The notes under the pieces are model-generated. The model was not told the DNA's origin and did not search any database. It saw only the letters and a program-made list of their open reading frames with translations. From contig JAQSWW010000004.1 of NCBI GenBank assembly GCA_029266415.1, positions 1 to 45,993 on the forward strand: 45,993 nt of DNA. The letters are read 5' to 3'. Both the position numbers and the translations under genes were made by a program. How positions within the stretch are numbered: the first letter of the stretch is position 1; the number at the start of each line of letters is the position of its first letter. Of the stretch, positions 1 to 7,390 are shown piece by piece. This DNA comes from Actinomycetospora sp. (lineage in GTDB: Bacteria; Actinomycetota; Actinomycetes; Mycobacteriales; Pseudonocardiaceae).

Positions 1-494
1 CCGTCGGGGTCGAGGTAGGCCACCAGCCGGGCCGCGACCCGGGTCAACGCGTCCGGCGAGAGCCGGGTCGCGGCCTCGGCGAGTTCCTCTTCGGCCTTCG
101 CCCACGCCGCCGCGTCGACGCCGTTGAGCGTGTCCACACGCGTCATCGTCCGCCGGATCACCGCGACGTGCCCCGGGCCGATCTCCCCGGCCGCGAACAC
201 CGTCCCCGTACAGGGCAGCCGCGCCGGCGACGGCCCACCGGACAGCGACAGCTGCGGCACCAGGTCGGCGGACTCGTCGACCAGCCGGTCGGCGTCGCGG
301 CGATTCAGCCGACCCAGATCCTGCAGCAGCCGCTCGGTGAACCGGTCCCCGGTCTGCTGCGCCACCCCCAACCGCTGGAGATCGGCGATGCCCTCCAACA
401 ACCGGTACTGAGCAGCGCGCAGCGCGGCGAAGCGCTCCCGGACACGGTCAAGCGCCTCCCGCTCGACCGGCCCGACAGCACCACCTTCGCTCAT
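1..494 (-). CDS. DUF222 / HNH endonuclease family protein, N-terminal part (runs off window)
   Basis: The reading frame starts at ATG 494 (MSEGGAVGPVERE...) and stays open to the window edge, giving about 164 residues. The visible part is mostly helical with Arg/Glu/Ala-rich stretches (LRAAQYRLLEGIADLQRLG, VAVIRRTMTRVDTL, EELAEAATRLSPDAL). This is the pattern of the DUF222 (13E12 repeat) domain, which in actinobacteria precedes a C-terminal HNH nuclease. The HNH motif would lie beyond position 1, so nuclease activity cannot be confirmed here. The family is often multicopy and linked to mobile-element relics; its real role is unclear. The downstream-facing neighbour at 562-1107 is on the same strand with a 67-bp gap. 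Confidence 0.75.
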   Translation of the reverse strand, partial: MSEGGAVGPVEREALDRVRERFAALRAAQYRLLEGIADLQRLGVAQQTGDRFTERLLQDLGRLNRRDADRLVDESADLVPQLSLSGGPSPARLPCTGTVFAAGEIGPGHVAVIRRTMTRVDTLNGVDAAAWAKAEEELAEAATRLSPDALTRVAARLVAYLDPD

Positions 495-561
495 GTGTTC
501 GAAGATAGACCCGACCCCCGACAGTCCCGCCCACCGACGAGGACCGGGTCCGACTCCGGCC

Positions 562-1107
562 TCAGCTCGTGACGGACCGCCGCAGCGCCTCGTCCAGGTC
601 ACGGAGGAGCTCACCGACCCTCCCGCCGCCGCCCGGGGCCGCCGGGAAGCGCGCGAGGACGTCGACGACCTCCGCAGGACACCGCTCACCGGCCCGCGCC
701 AGGTGCTCGGTCCCGACGCCCTCGTCGCCACCCGCCGCGACCTCGACTGCCCGCGCGGCGTGGGCAGCGGCGCCGAGGATGTGTTTGACCTGGTGGGCGT
801 CGGCCAGGGGGTGCAGGTACGCGGCGGAGGCCGCGGCCATCGCCGCCCGGGCGGCGTGCTCGGCCGCCGGGTCGTCGGTCTCGCGCGCAGCCCGGAGGGC
901 GGCCCACGCTGTGTCGCGGAGCGCCTTCCCGCGCCGCCCGCCCTGCGCGAAGGCCCACGCGGCGTCGATGGCCTCTCGCGGCCGCGAGTCGTCGGGACGG
1001 GCGCTCTCGAACACGTCCAGGACGGCCTCGGCGCAGCCCGCGGCGAACCCGGTGACCGCTCGGAGATCATCCGTGCTCAGGACGACCCCGTCGGTCTTCT
1101 CCACCAC
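562..1107 (-). CDS. Imm-5-like putative immunity protein
   Basis: About 181 residues. Recognisable blocks are a helix ending in DVFESARPDDSRPREAIDAA, a following WAFAQGGRR segment, then AAMAAASAAYLHPLADAHQ and VKHILGAAAHAARAVEVA. This is the all-helical family annotated in actinobacteria as 'putative immunity protein' (Imm-5-like) and sometimes mislabelled exonuclease SbcC. I chose GTG 1107 (GTG 1104 is equivalent) because AGGGACGG lies just upstream and because family members begin shortly before the first helix; an upstream GTG at 1152 would add a basic tail. No toxin gene is adjacent: the next gene on the strand is the DUF222/HNH protein, which could be a partner only by speculation. A stop codon of an upstream fragment lies 15 bp before the start. 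Confidence 0.6.
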   Translation of the reverse strand: MVEKTDGVVLSTDDLRAVTGFAAGCAEAVLDVFESARPDDSRPREAIDAAWAFAQGGRRGKALRDTAWAALRAARETDDPAAEHAARAAMAAASAAYLHPLADAHQVKHILGAAAHAARAVEVAAGGDEGVGTEHLARAGERCPAEVVDVLARFPAAPGGGGRVGELLRDLDEALRRSVTS

Positions 1108-1121
1108 GAACGCCGTCCCTA

Positions 1122-1238
1122 TCAGGCGGCGTCGTCGTGGTCGAGCGAGCACGACACCCGGCGGTGCGCGTCAGCTCGGGCGAACAGGGTCCGTGCCTTC
1201 TGCTCGACGGCGAGCTGGGCCGCGGAGAACCCGTCCGG
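1122..1238 (-). pseudogene. short 3' remnant of an unknown gene beside tRNA-Val(CAC)
   Basis: A stretch of about 38 codons with strong G/C third-position use ends at TGA 1124-1122 (residues such as SAAQLAVEQKARTLFARADA, ending DHDDAA). It has no start codon and runs into the terminator hairpin of the neighbouring tRNA. It looks like the tail of a truncated gene, but it is too short to identify and could be chance. Confidence 0.25.
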
Positions 1239-1246
1239 ACATGACG

Positions 1247-1290
1247 AAGGCCCTGGCCTCAGCGCCGTGTGGGACTGTGACCAGGGCCTT
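1247..1290 (-). terminator. hairpin terminator of tRNA-Val(CAC)
   Basis: AAGGCCCTGG (1247-1256) and CCAGGGCCTT (1281-1290) form a perfect 10-bp stem directly after the tRNA. The same GGCCCTGG stem sequence recurs after tRNA-Val(GAC) and after attR. Confidence 0.6.
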
Positions 1291-1296
1291 TGCTGG

Positions 1297-1368
1297 TGGG
1301 CGATACTGGGATCGAACCAGTGACCTCTTCGGTGTGAACGAAGCGCTCTCCCCCTGAGCTAATCGCCC
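1297..1368 (-). tRNA. tRNA-Val (anticodon CAC)
   Basis: Read on the minus strand the sequence folds as a cloverleaf. The acceptor is GGGCGAT / ATCGCCC, the anticodon loop TTCACAC gives CAC, and the T arm is ACTGG-TTCGATC-CCAGT with discriminator A. CCA is not encoded. It differs from tRNA-Val(GAC) at 4372 in the anticodon arm and by one base in the T loop. Confidence 0.95.
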
Positions 1369-1391
1369 GCAGCACTGATGAGCCTAGACCA

Positions 1392-1889
1392 TCAGCCGAG
1401 CGGGCTCTGCAGCCAGGTCCAGTGCCCGAGGCCCACGAGCTTGGCCACGAGGTACGGCGCCCCGAGCAGCCACAGGGTCAGCAGCACGATGGCGCAGGTC
1501 AGCAGACCGAGCAGCGCCTTGACGACGACGCTCTGCCGCCCGACCCACGCCATCCAGCGGTCGTAGTGCCGCCGCGCGAAGTGCAGGACCCGCCCGGCCC
1601 AGGTGAACTCGGTGGACAGGATGCCCAGCCCGGCGAAGACGATCAGCCAGCCGGGGCCCGGGTACGGGATGGCGACGATGCCGGCGACGAGGACGAGGCC
1701 GCCGAACACGCCGATCGCGATGCGCCAGATCAGGTTGGCGCGGGGGTTGCCGCGCACCCGCGCGCGAAAGTGCCGCACCCGCGTGCGCAGGGTGCGGTGC
1801 CGCGGGGCCGGCTCGATGGGCGTGGCCCCGGTCGCCGCCGGCGTGGGCTGGGCGGCGGTGGCGGTCGGCTGCTCGGCCGGTTCGGTCAA
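1392..1889 (-). CDS. PGPGW-motif membrane protein (TIGR02611 type)
   Basis: A 165-residue protein. A Pro/Ala/Thr-rich cytoplasmic-type N-terminus and a basic stretch (RHRTLRTRVRHFRARVRGNPR, about 30-50) precede membrane segments at about 54-75 and 81-93 that flank the diagnostic YPGPGW motif (76-81), and a third segment at about 124-147. I chose TTG 1889 because its last two bases overlap the TGA of the upstream anti-sigma gene (TTGA), which implies translational coupling. The family is common in actinobacteria with unknown function. Its position as last gene of the sigma/anti-sigma operon suggests a membrane-associated role in the same response, which is inference. Confidence 0.8.
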   Translation of the reverse strand: MTEPAEQPTATAAQPTPAATGATPIEPAPRHRTLRTRVRHFRARVRGNPRANLIWRIAIGVFGGLVLVAGIVAIPYPGPGWLIVFAGLGILSTEFTWAGRVLHFARRHYDRWMAWVGRQSVVVKALLGLLTCAIVLLTLWLLGAPYLVAKLVGLGHWTWLQSPLG

Positions 1890-2773
1890 CGTCCTACCTG
1901 TCCACTGGCGACGACACGGGTCGGTGAGGCGGGCGCGGTCCGCCCGGGCTCGAGCGACACCGCGAACCCCGCGTACGGGACGGCCTCCGGCGACGAGGGT
2001 ACGGAATGGACCGACGGCGCCTGCCCGGCGACGTCGAACGTGCCCAGCGGCCGGGGTGACGCGGCAGCGATCCCCCAGAGCACGTAGACCTCGTCGGGGG
2101 CGTTCGCGCTCAGCCCGGTGGTGAGCACGCGGGGTCCGGAGCCGTCGTCGACGACCAGCCCGACCAGCGCGCCCTGCGGGTCGGCCAGCGTGGCGTGGAC
2201 GACGCCGGGCGTGCCGGCGTCGCGCAGGACGTCCACGACGACCGCGTCCCGCTGGGCCTGCGCCGCGGCGGCGTCGCGCTCGCTGCGCAGCGACTGCGTG
2301 GCCGCGGCCAGCCCGCCCACCGCGACGAGGACGAGCGCCGCGGCCGCGACGGCGAGCCAGCGGGTCGCGCGCCGGCGACGCAGCGACACCACGCTCGCGT
2401 GCCGCGGCGACCCACCCGAGGCGGCCGCGGGAGGTGCGGCCTCCCGCTCCCGCTCGTCGGACGGCTCCCGCCGCGGCGACGAGGCCCACACCGTCGGCGG
2501 CGGGTCGGCGGTCGGGGCGTCGTCCGCGACCGCGTCGAGCAGCCGCGCGCGCAGGTCCGGCGGCGGGGCGACGGGCTCGAGTGCCTCGGCGATCCCGCCG
2601 AACGTCTCGAGCGTCTCGTCGACCGTCCGCCGGCAGTGCGGGCAGGTCGCCAGGTGCGCGGCGAAGGCCTCCTCGTCCTCGTGGTCGAGCGCGTGCAGCG
2701 CCCAGCCCACGGCGAGGGCCTCGTGGTCGTCGGTGTGGTCCGCGGTGGCCTGCGGGACGGCGTCGTCGCTCAT
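1886..2773 (-). CDS. RskA-type transmembrane anti-sigma factor
   Basis: 295 residues. The N-terminal anti-sigma domain carries a zinc-type H-x3-C-x2-C signature (H40, C44, C47 in AAHLATCPHC). A low-complexity linker follows, then one membrane segment at about 141-160 after an RRRR cluster, and an extracytoplasmic RskA-like C-terminal domain (about 165-295). It should bind and silence the sigma factor encoded just upstream and release it after regulated proteolysis, as known for RskA/SigK. The start ATG 2773 overlaps the sigma stop codon (ATGA) and the gene overlaps the PGPGW gene, so the three form one translationally coupled operon. Confidence 0.9.
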   Translation of the reverse strand: MSDDAVPQATADHTDDHEALAVGWALHALDHEDEEAFAAHLATCPHCRRTVDETLETFGGIAEALEPVAPPPDLRARLLDAVADDAPTADPPPTVWASSPRREPSDEREREAAPPAAASGGSPRHASVVSLRRRRATRWLAVAAAALVLVAVGGLAAATQSLRSERDAAAAQAQRDAVVVDVLRDAGTPGVVHATLADPQGALVGLVVDDGSGPRVLTTGLSANAPDEVYVLWGIAAASPRPLGTFDVAGQAPSVHSVPSSPEAVPYAGFAVSLEPGRTAPASPTRVVASGQVGR

Positions 2774-3411
2774 CGGGCCTCCCCCTCGTCCACCTCGACG
2801 TGCGGGCCGAGCAGGCCCCGCAGCTTGCGGGTCCCGGTGAACATCCGGGACTTGACGGTGCCCAGGGGTACGCCGACGAGGCTGGCCACCTCGCGCTGGG
2901 TGTAGCCCCCGAAGTAGGCGAGCGCCAGCGCCTCGCGCTGCTCGGCCGGCAGGGAGGCGAGGGCCTCGCGGACCTTGCCCGCCACGACGGCCCCGAGCGC
3001 CGCCTGGTCCGCGCCCGGCCCCGGCGGCACGCTCCACTCCTCGCCGTCCTCGCTGGGCGCCACGGTGCGCCGGCGCCGGGTCGCCTCGCGGCGGACGGCG
3101 TCGACGGCGCGGTGGTGGACGAGCGTCAGCAGCCAGCTCGACACGGCTCCGCGTGCCGGGTCGAAGCGCTGGGGGTCGCGCCACACGACGAGGAACGCCT
3201 CCTGCACCACGTCCTCCGCCAGGGCCTCGTCGACACAGATGCGGCGGGCCAGGGAGTACGAGGGTCGCCCGTAGCGGTCGTAGAGCGCTGCGAGGGCGTC
3301 CCCGCTGCGCTCGCCGATCTGCTCGAGCAGTGTGACGTCGGACACTCCACCGCCCCGGGCATCGTCACGCTGCGGAGCCACCTTCGGGACTCCTCGCGAC
3401 GCGTCCGTCAC
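2770..3411 (-). CDS. ECF RNA polymerase sigma factor (SigK-like)
   Basis: 213 residues. Sigma region 2 lies at about 43-110 (core LAEDVVQEAFLVVWRDPQRF) and region 4 at about 148-202 with a clear helix-turn-helix (TQREVASLVGVPLGTVKSRM). The two are joined by an acidic/Pro linker, and there is no extra C-terminal domain. This is the ECF architecture paired with RskA-type anti-sigma factors. The start is GTG 3411 with GGAGAGG upstream; an internal GTG around residue 23 (VSDVTLL) is an alternative and closer to the usual family N-terminus. It is the first gene of the sigma / anti-sigma / PGPGW operon and is transcribed away from the SsgA-family gene. Confidence 0.9.
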   Translation of the reverse strand: MTDASRGVPKVAPQRDDARGGGVSDVTLLEQIGERSGDALAALYDRYGRPSYSLARRICVDEALAEDVVQEAFLVVWRDPQRFDPARGAVSSWLLTLVHHRAVDAVRREATRRRRTVAPSEDGEEWSVPPGPGADQAALGAVVAGKVREALASLPAEQREALALAYFGGYTQREVASLVGVPLGTVKSRMFTGTRKLRGLLGPHVEVDEGEAR

Positions 3412-3504
3412 TGCTCGACCCTCTCCTCGGGTGTGTGTGTCCGGGTCAGATGTCGGCCAGGCTAGTGCTCCTGGGGCAATGTGCGGCGCTCGCCCGGGGT
3501 GGGT

Positions 3505-3525
3505 GGTTCGTTACGGAACCGAACC
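3505..3525. promoter_or_regulatory. inverted repeat in the sigma / ssgA-like divergent region
   Basis: GGTTCG (3505-3510) and CGAACC (3520-3525) are perfect 6-bp arms around TTACGGAAC. The site lies about 95 bp upstream of the sigma start and 120 bp upstream of the SsgA-family start, so it could be an operator for either. No clear -35/-10 pair was recognised. Confidence 0.3.
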
Positions 3526-3646
3526 GGGTAGGTCCCCTCTCGGGTGCCCGTGCGGTGTGATGCATGCGTGAGCCGGGTGAACCGGCGTCACAGGCTCGTC
3601 CGCCAGTCGTTTCCCCCGACGACAGCAGCGTGCGAAAGGCAGCCTC

Positions 3647-4072
3647 ATGCTCAACGATCACACGACGATCCGCTCCACGGCGGTCTTCGACCTCGTCGGC
3701 CCGCCGAACCCGCCCGTGCCCGTCCAGGTCGAGATGCGCTACGACACCCGCGACCCGTACGCCGTGCAGGCGGCGTTCCGGACCGGCCGCGCCGGGTGGG
3801 TGGAGTGGGTGTTCTCCCGCGATCTACTCACCGAGGGGCTCCTCGCCCCCGCGGGTGCCGGTGACGTCCGCATCCGGCCGGCCGAGCACGACGCCGAGTC
3901 CGTGAAGATCGAGCTCAGCTCGCCCTCGGGTCACGCGACGTTCCGCGCCACGAGCCGGGAGGTGTCGGAGTTCCTGACCCGCACCCACGAGATCGTCGCG
4001 CCCGGCTCGGAGGACGACTGGCTGGACCTCGAGCACGCCCTCGGACTGCTGCTGTCGAGCGATCCGAGCTGA
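3647..4072 (+). CDS. SsgA-family sporulation / cell-division regulator
   Basis: 141 residues. The sequence has the family's layout: an N-terminal strand with VPVQVEMRYDTRDPYAVQAAF, then WVEWVFSRDLLTEGL, and a C-terminal helix (VSEFLTRTHEIV...WLDLEHALGLLL). SsgA-like proteins are small whirly-fold proteins restricted to morphologically complex actinobacteria; SsgB recruits FtsZ to division sites in Streptomyces. In non-Streptomyces genera the single member is usually SsgB-like, but the subfamily cannot be fixed by eye. ATG 3647 follows a GAAAGGCAG ribosome-binding site. A hairpin terminator follows the stop, so it is probably monocistronic. Confidence 0.9.
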   Translation: MLNDHTTIRSTAVFDLVGPPNPPVPVQVEMRYDTRDPYAVQAAFRTGRAGWVEWVFSRDLLTEGLLAPAGAGDVRIRPAEHDAESVKIELSSPSGHATFRATSREVSEFLTRTHEIVAPGSEDDWLDLEHALGLLLSSDPS

Positions 4073-4082
4073 CGGGCACCCC

Positions 4083-4103
4083 CCCCCCGCGATGAGCGGG
4101 GGG
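4083..4103 (+). terminator. GC hairpin after the SsgA-family gene
   Basis: CCCCCCGC (4083-4090) and GCGGGGGG (4096-4103) form a perfect 8-bp stem with a GATGA loop, 11 bp after the stop. It lacks a U-tract, which is common for actinobacterial terminators. Confidence 0.55.
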
Positions 4104-4171
4104 CGCGCGATGCAGTAGTGTTCCCTTCGTCGGCAACGGCGGGTCGGACCCACGAACCCCGCCGGCCACAC

Positions 4172-4244
4172 GCGGACGTAGCGCAGTTGGTAGCGCATCA
4201 CCTTGCCAAGGTGAGGGTCGCGGGTTCGAGTCCCGTCGTCCGCT
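4172..4244 (+). tRNA. tRNA-Gly (anticodon GCC)
   Basis: Cloverleaf with acceptor GCGGACG / CGTCCGC, anticodon loop TTGCCAA (GCC) and T arm GCGGG-TTCGAGT-CCCGT. First of three tRNAs on the plus strand within 270 bp. Confidence 0.95.
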
Positions 4245-4298
4245 CGAGGAGGCTCCTCGGCTTCGTCCCACGGTGAGCCGGACGACCTCCGGATGCCT

Positions 4299-4370
4299 GG
4301 CGCAGTGGCCGAGTGGCTTAGGCAAGGGCCTGCAAAGCCCTGTACGCGGGTTCGATTCCCGCCTGCGCCT
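4299..4370 (+). tRNA. tRNA-Cys (anticodon GCA)
   Basis: Acceptor GGCGCAG / CTGCGCC, anticodon stem AGGGC / GCCCT with loop CTGCAAA (GCA), T arm CGGG-TTCGATT-CCCG, discriminator T (U73), the identity base for Cys. The next tRNA begins 1 bp later. Confidence 0.95.
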
Positions 4371-4371
4371 C

Positions 4372-4445
<74 letters not shown>

Positions 4446-4447
4446 AC

Positions 4448-4494
4448 AAAGGCCCTGGTCACGGCCCCGCAAGGGGTCCTCGACCGGGGCCTTT
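4448..4494 (+). terminator. terminator hairpin after tRNA-Val(GAC), element-borne
   Basis: AAAGGCCCTGGTC (4448-4460) pairs with GACCGGGGCCTTT (4482-4494); the only non-Watson-Crick pair is a G-U. It lies just outside the att core on the element side, so the tRNA now ends at a terminator supplied by the element. Confidence 0.6.
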
Positions 4495-4539
4495 CGGTGT
4501 TCCTGGGCCGAATAGTCAGCGAGAAGTCAGCAGGGCTCG

Positions 4540-5622
4540 TCATACCGGCTCCCGGACGCCCGCCGAGCCGTCGTCGCCCTGGCCGTCCTCGTCGTCGTCG
4601 GACAGCGCTTCGAGCACGCGGTCAGCGTCGTCGGTGCGTCGGGTGTAGAGGTCCATCGTGGTCGACGAGCGCTCGTGCCCGAGCACGCGCTGAACCATGT
4701 TGGCGGGACGCCGTCGTCCACGAGGGTTGTGGCGTACGAGTGCCGGAGATCGTGGAAGCGGAGCCCGCCGGCCTGGTGGTCGGCGACGAGGCTGACGGCA
4801 GCGGCACGGGTCGGGACCGTCTTGGTGTGCTCCTCCCCCGCGTCGTCGGTCCACACGGCGGCGAAGTCGTCGCCGTCCGCATCGACCTTGCCGAGCAGCC
4901 CGGCGCGCACGAGGGACGGACGCCAGACCCGACGGCGGAACATGCTGCGCCGCAGAGGGGCACCCACCTCGTTGGCGACGACCGGCGCGTTCGGCGCCGC
5001 CGGCCACCGGTCGAGGTGGTCGAGCAGGGCCGGGAGCACCCACGCCGGCAGAGGGACGGTCCGCCGACCGGCGCTCGACTTCGGGAACGGCTTGAACGAC
5101 GTGTGCCCGTTGACCTCGATCACGGTCCGGATCACGGTGAGCGCCGGGCGCTCCAGGTCGAGGACGTCCCGACGCAGCCCGATCGCCTCGCCCCATCGAA
5201 GGCCCGTCCCCGCCGTCGTGGCGATCAGCGCGCGGTGTCGCTCGGGAACCCGCGGGCAGCAGCGCTGTCCGCAGCTCGTGGCGGCTGATGATCCGCTCGT
5301 CGGTGTCGCTGCGGCGGACCTTGGGGAGCTTGACCTCCTCCCCCGGGTTGGTCGCGATCAGTCGGTTCCGCACGGCCGAGCGCAGAACACCCATCAGCAG
5401 CAGGTAGGAGCGGGACACGGTGTGCGGCCCGCGGTGGCGCCCGACATCGGTGACCCATGCTTGGATCGACAGGTGGTCGATCTTGCAGCGGCCAGCCCGC
5501 CCAGTGGGGCATGACGTGGGTCCGCATGACCGAGGTGTCACGGGACCTGGTGGTCTCGCTGGTGTTCCAGGTCGCCATCCACTCGCGAGCGTGGTCCCCG
5601 AACAGTGTCCGGCGGTGGTCAT
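4540..5622 (-). pseudogene. tyrosine integrase, disrupted by several frame changes
   Basis: All parts of an actinobacterial tyrosine recombinase are present but scattered over three frames. In order: a SAM-like N-terminal domain (AREWMATWNTSETTRSRD), then IQAWVTDVGRHRGPHTVSRS, then the catalytic block with GTGLRWGE, then HDLRHSYATTLVDDGV, and finally VLGHERSSTTMDLYTRR with the tyrosine nucleophile. Reading through needs frame changes near 5605, 5490, 5245 and 4695. The catalytic Arg, the His-x-x-Arg and the Tyr codons are intact. Its ATG 5622 overlaps the stop of the small gene upstream (ATGA) and it reads toward attL. Either the gene is dead, or the assembly has local indel errors; a four-fold programmed frameshift is very unlikely. 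Confidence 0.8.
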
Positions 5623-5819
5623 GAGGCGGACTGGCTGATGGCGTCGCCGATGCCGCTCGCGATGGCGCCGACGACGTTGCCGGCGCCGGTGACGACGCCG
5701 GGGGCGACGACGGCGAGCAGGGCGACGGTGATTCCGCCGAGGACGACGGCGGCGCCGACGGCGCGGGTCTGGGCGGCGATCACCGTGAGGAGGCCCGTGA
5801 TGATGAGGTCGGCGATCAT
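5619..5819 (-). CDS. small hydrophobic membrane protein of the element
   Basis: 66 residues, nearly all hydrophobic or small: an N-terminal segment (ADLIITGLLTVIAAQ), a central one (GAAVVLGGITVALLAVV) and a Gly/Ala-rich C-terminal helix. Two membrane spans are likely. The start ATG 5819 overlaps the stop of the gene before it and its stop overlaps the integrase start, so the three were one coupled operon. No family was recognised. The pattern resembles small membrane proteins often found near transfer genes of actinobacterial integrative elements, but a function is not assignable. Confidence 0.55.
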   Translation of the reverse strand: MIADLIITGLLTVIAAQTRAVGAAVVLGGITVALLAVVAPGVVTGAGNVVGAIASGIGDAISQSAS

Positions 5820-6241
5820 GGGTTCACCTGTCCGGGTTCGAGGCGGTCCAGGCGCACGGCGGTGACCTGGTGCAGCTCGCGGCCTCCGGCGTCGGTGGTC
5901 CGGTCGAGCTGGCGGTGGTGGTGGGGGGCGAAGGCGCGGTCGGTGGCGGCGGTGAAGGCGGCCACGGTGGGTGCGTCGCGCAGGGTGCGGTGATGGGCCA
6001 GCAGGACCCAGCCGGCGGCGGTGAGGCGGCGACGACGAGCACGACGGCGATCGCCCAGCCGACGGCGCGGTTGGTCCCGGCGGCGGTGGCCGCGACGCCG
6101 CGTAGGGGTATCGCGGACGCGGTAGCCACCGACGCCCAGGACCACGACCGCGATGAGGCCGAGCGCGGGGCCCAGGACGCCCGAGCCGCGGTCAGCGCTG
6201 CTTGTGGTGCGGATGATGTTGATCAGGCCGATCTGGCTCAT
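5816..6241 (-). CDS. small membrane protein of the element, probably frame-disrupted internally
   Basis: Read straight from ATG 6241 it gives 141 residues: MSQIGLINIIRTTSSADRG, a membrane segment (VLGPALGLIAVVVLGVGG), then an unusual run of Arg/Arg-rich sequence, then RLTAAGWVLLAHHRTLRDAP and a soluble tail ending GQVNP. In the Arg-rich middle (about 6010-6110) another frame encodes a credible second membrane segment (RAVGWAIAVVLVVAAS). This suggests two compensating indels, the same type of damage as in the integrase. The stop overlaps the next gene (ATGA). No family recognised; it could be called a pseudogene. Confidence 0.4.
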   Translation of the reverse strand: MSQIGLINIIRTTSSADRGSGVLGPALGLIAVVVLGVGGYRVRDTPTRRRGHRRRDQPRRRLGDRRRARRRRLTAAGWVLLAHHRTLRDAPTVAAFTAATDRAFAPHHHRQLDRTTDAGGRELHQVTAVRLDRLEPGQVNP

Positions 6242-6474
6242 GCCGCCTGCCCTCCCGCCTCGCTGCGGGTCGTGCGCTTGCCACGAGTCGCGAGTGGAGG
6301 CACACAACCCGCCGGCCATCGACGAACGGGGCGCTTGCGCCCGCACGAGCGGCCCGGCAGGGCAGAGCCCGCGCCGCCGAGGGAGAGACCCCGAAGCCGT
6401 TGTCGTGCGTCGGGAACGGGCCGACACGCGTCACGCCATCGAGCGCATGAGCCTGGCGACTGATGGGCGCGGCG

Positions 6475-6493
6475 TGATCTAGTACTGATCTAG
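6475..6493. promoter_or_regulatory. TGATCTAG direct repeat upstream of the PPOX gene
   Basis: TGATCTAG occurs at 6475-6482 and 6486-6493, an 11-bp period (about one helical turn), 20 bp before the GTG start and just upstream of the AAGGAGG ribosome-binding site. The AT-rich repeat stands out in this GC-rich DNA and may be an operator or overlap the promoter -10 region. Confidence 0.35.
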
Positions 6494-6512
6494 GACCAGC
6501 TAAGGAGGTCGC

Positions 6513-6926
6513 GTGTCGTTCACGGACCAGGAGTGCGAGTTCATCCGATCGCAGGGAATCGGTCGCCTGGCGACCGTGGGGCCAGGAGGCCAGCCTGACG
6601 TGGTCCCCGTGGCGGTCGAGTTCGACGGCGAACACTTCTGGGTCGGAGGGCCGGGAGCCGTCGCTCAGACGCGGAAGTTCCGCAACGTCGCTGCCGGCTC
6701 CACTCGGGTATCGATCGTCTTCGACGACCTTCTCTCGATGGACCCATTCGTGGCGCGAGGCATCAGAGTCTACGGAGAGGCAGAGCAGCCCTTCGAGCGT
6801 GTCGGCATGGTGGGCCCAGGGACGTACATGCGCATTGCTCCCACGACGTCCTGGAGCTGGAACCTGGCTGGGGAACCCGCGGGCGAAGAATGGTACTCCG
6901 TCGCGCGTCGCGAGCACATCACGTAG
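6513..6926 (+). CDS. PPOX-class F420-dependent oxidoreductase (split-barrel family)
   Basis: 137 residues. It begins FTDQECEFIRSQGIGRLATV, then GGQPDVVPVAVEFDGEHFWV, and ends with a WSWNL...YSVARREHIT block. This matches the small split-barrel PPOX family whose actinobacterial members use deazaflavin F420 or flavin (TIGR04023-like). The substrate is unknown. GTG 6513 follows an excellent AAGGAGG site. It lies inside the integrated element, reading toward attR, and its codon choice is a little less G/C-biased than that of core neighbours (several T- and A-ending codons). It is therefore probably cargo and, unlike the other element genes, it is intact. Confidence 0.8.
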   Translation: MSFTDQECEFIRSQGIGRLATVGPGGQPDVVPVAVEFDGEHFWVGGPGAVAQTRKFRNVAAGSTRVSIVFDDLLSMDPFVARGIRVYGEAEQPFERVGMVGPGTYMRIAPTTSWSWNLAGEPAGEEWYSVARREHIT

Positions 6927-7390
6927 GCGACAGGCGCGTGACCGCCCTGTTGGTGATCGGCCCATGACGTACCCATGAGATTCAACTGGCCGCCAGCCGT
7001 AAGCACTCGCAAGCGCCGAGAGAGCCGATAGACGGTTCTCGCAGCTCAACGGGGGTCTCTGGCGGTCCGCGGTGACTCCGGAACATTCACCGTCGAGAAT
7101 CACTGGGTTGAGAGTCAGCGCCGCGTCGCACGCATGTTCGATAGACACACCAGGGTAGCGGCGGCCCGCTGCCGGGCCATGCGGACGATCAGAACGTGGC
7201 GCGCACTCCGCCGGCAGGGACGAGGACTCAGCCTCTGGGCCGTCGCTCGCGGGTGGTCCTGAGCGCAAGCGAAAAGTCATCGAGAGGGACATCAGCCGGT
7301 GTCCGTCGGCATCACGCGATGACAGGAACCCGCAGCTCAGACGGCATGTGACGTCACCAGGCGGCAGAGCCCCCGGAGCGCTTGACCCCA
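6927..7390. other. gene-free stretch at the attR end of the element
   Basis: 464 bp between the PPOX stop and attR. Its composition is less G/C-skewed than the rest. Open frames cross it but none shows codon bias or a known motif. A short plus-strand run around 7180-7260 (RTIRTWRALRRQGRGL, then a stop) might be a gene scrap. I see no hairpin or repeat that clearly marks an origin or excision site. Confidence 0.4.

Noticed and set aside
493-1357. Long plus-strand frames ending ILGSNQ or WDRTSDLFGV
   Set aside because: They are antisense to the immunity-like gene and run into the tRNA-Val(CAC) complement; codon use fits the minus strand.
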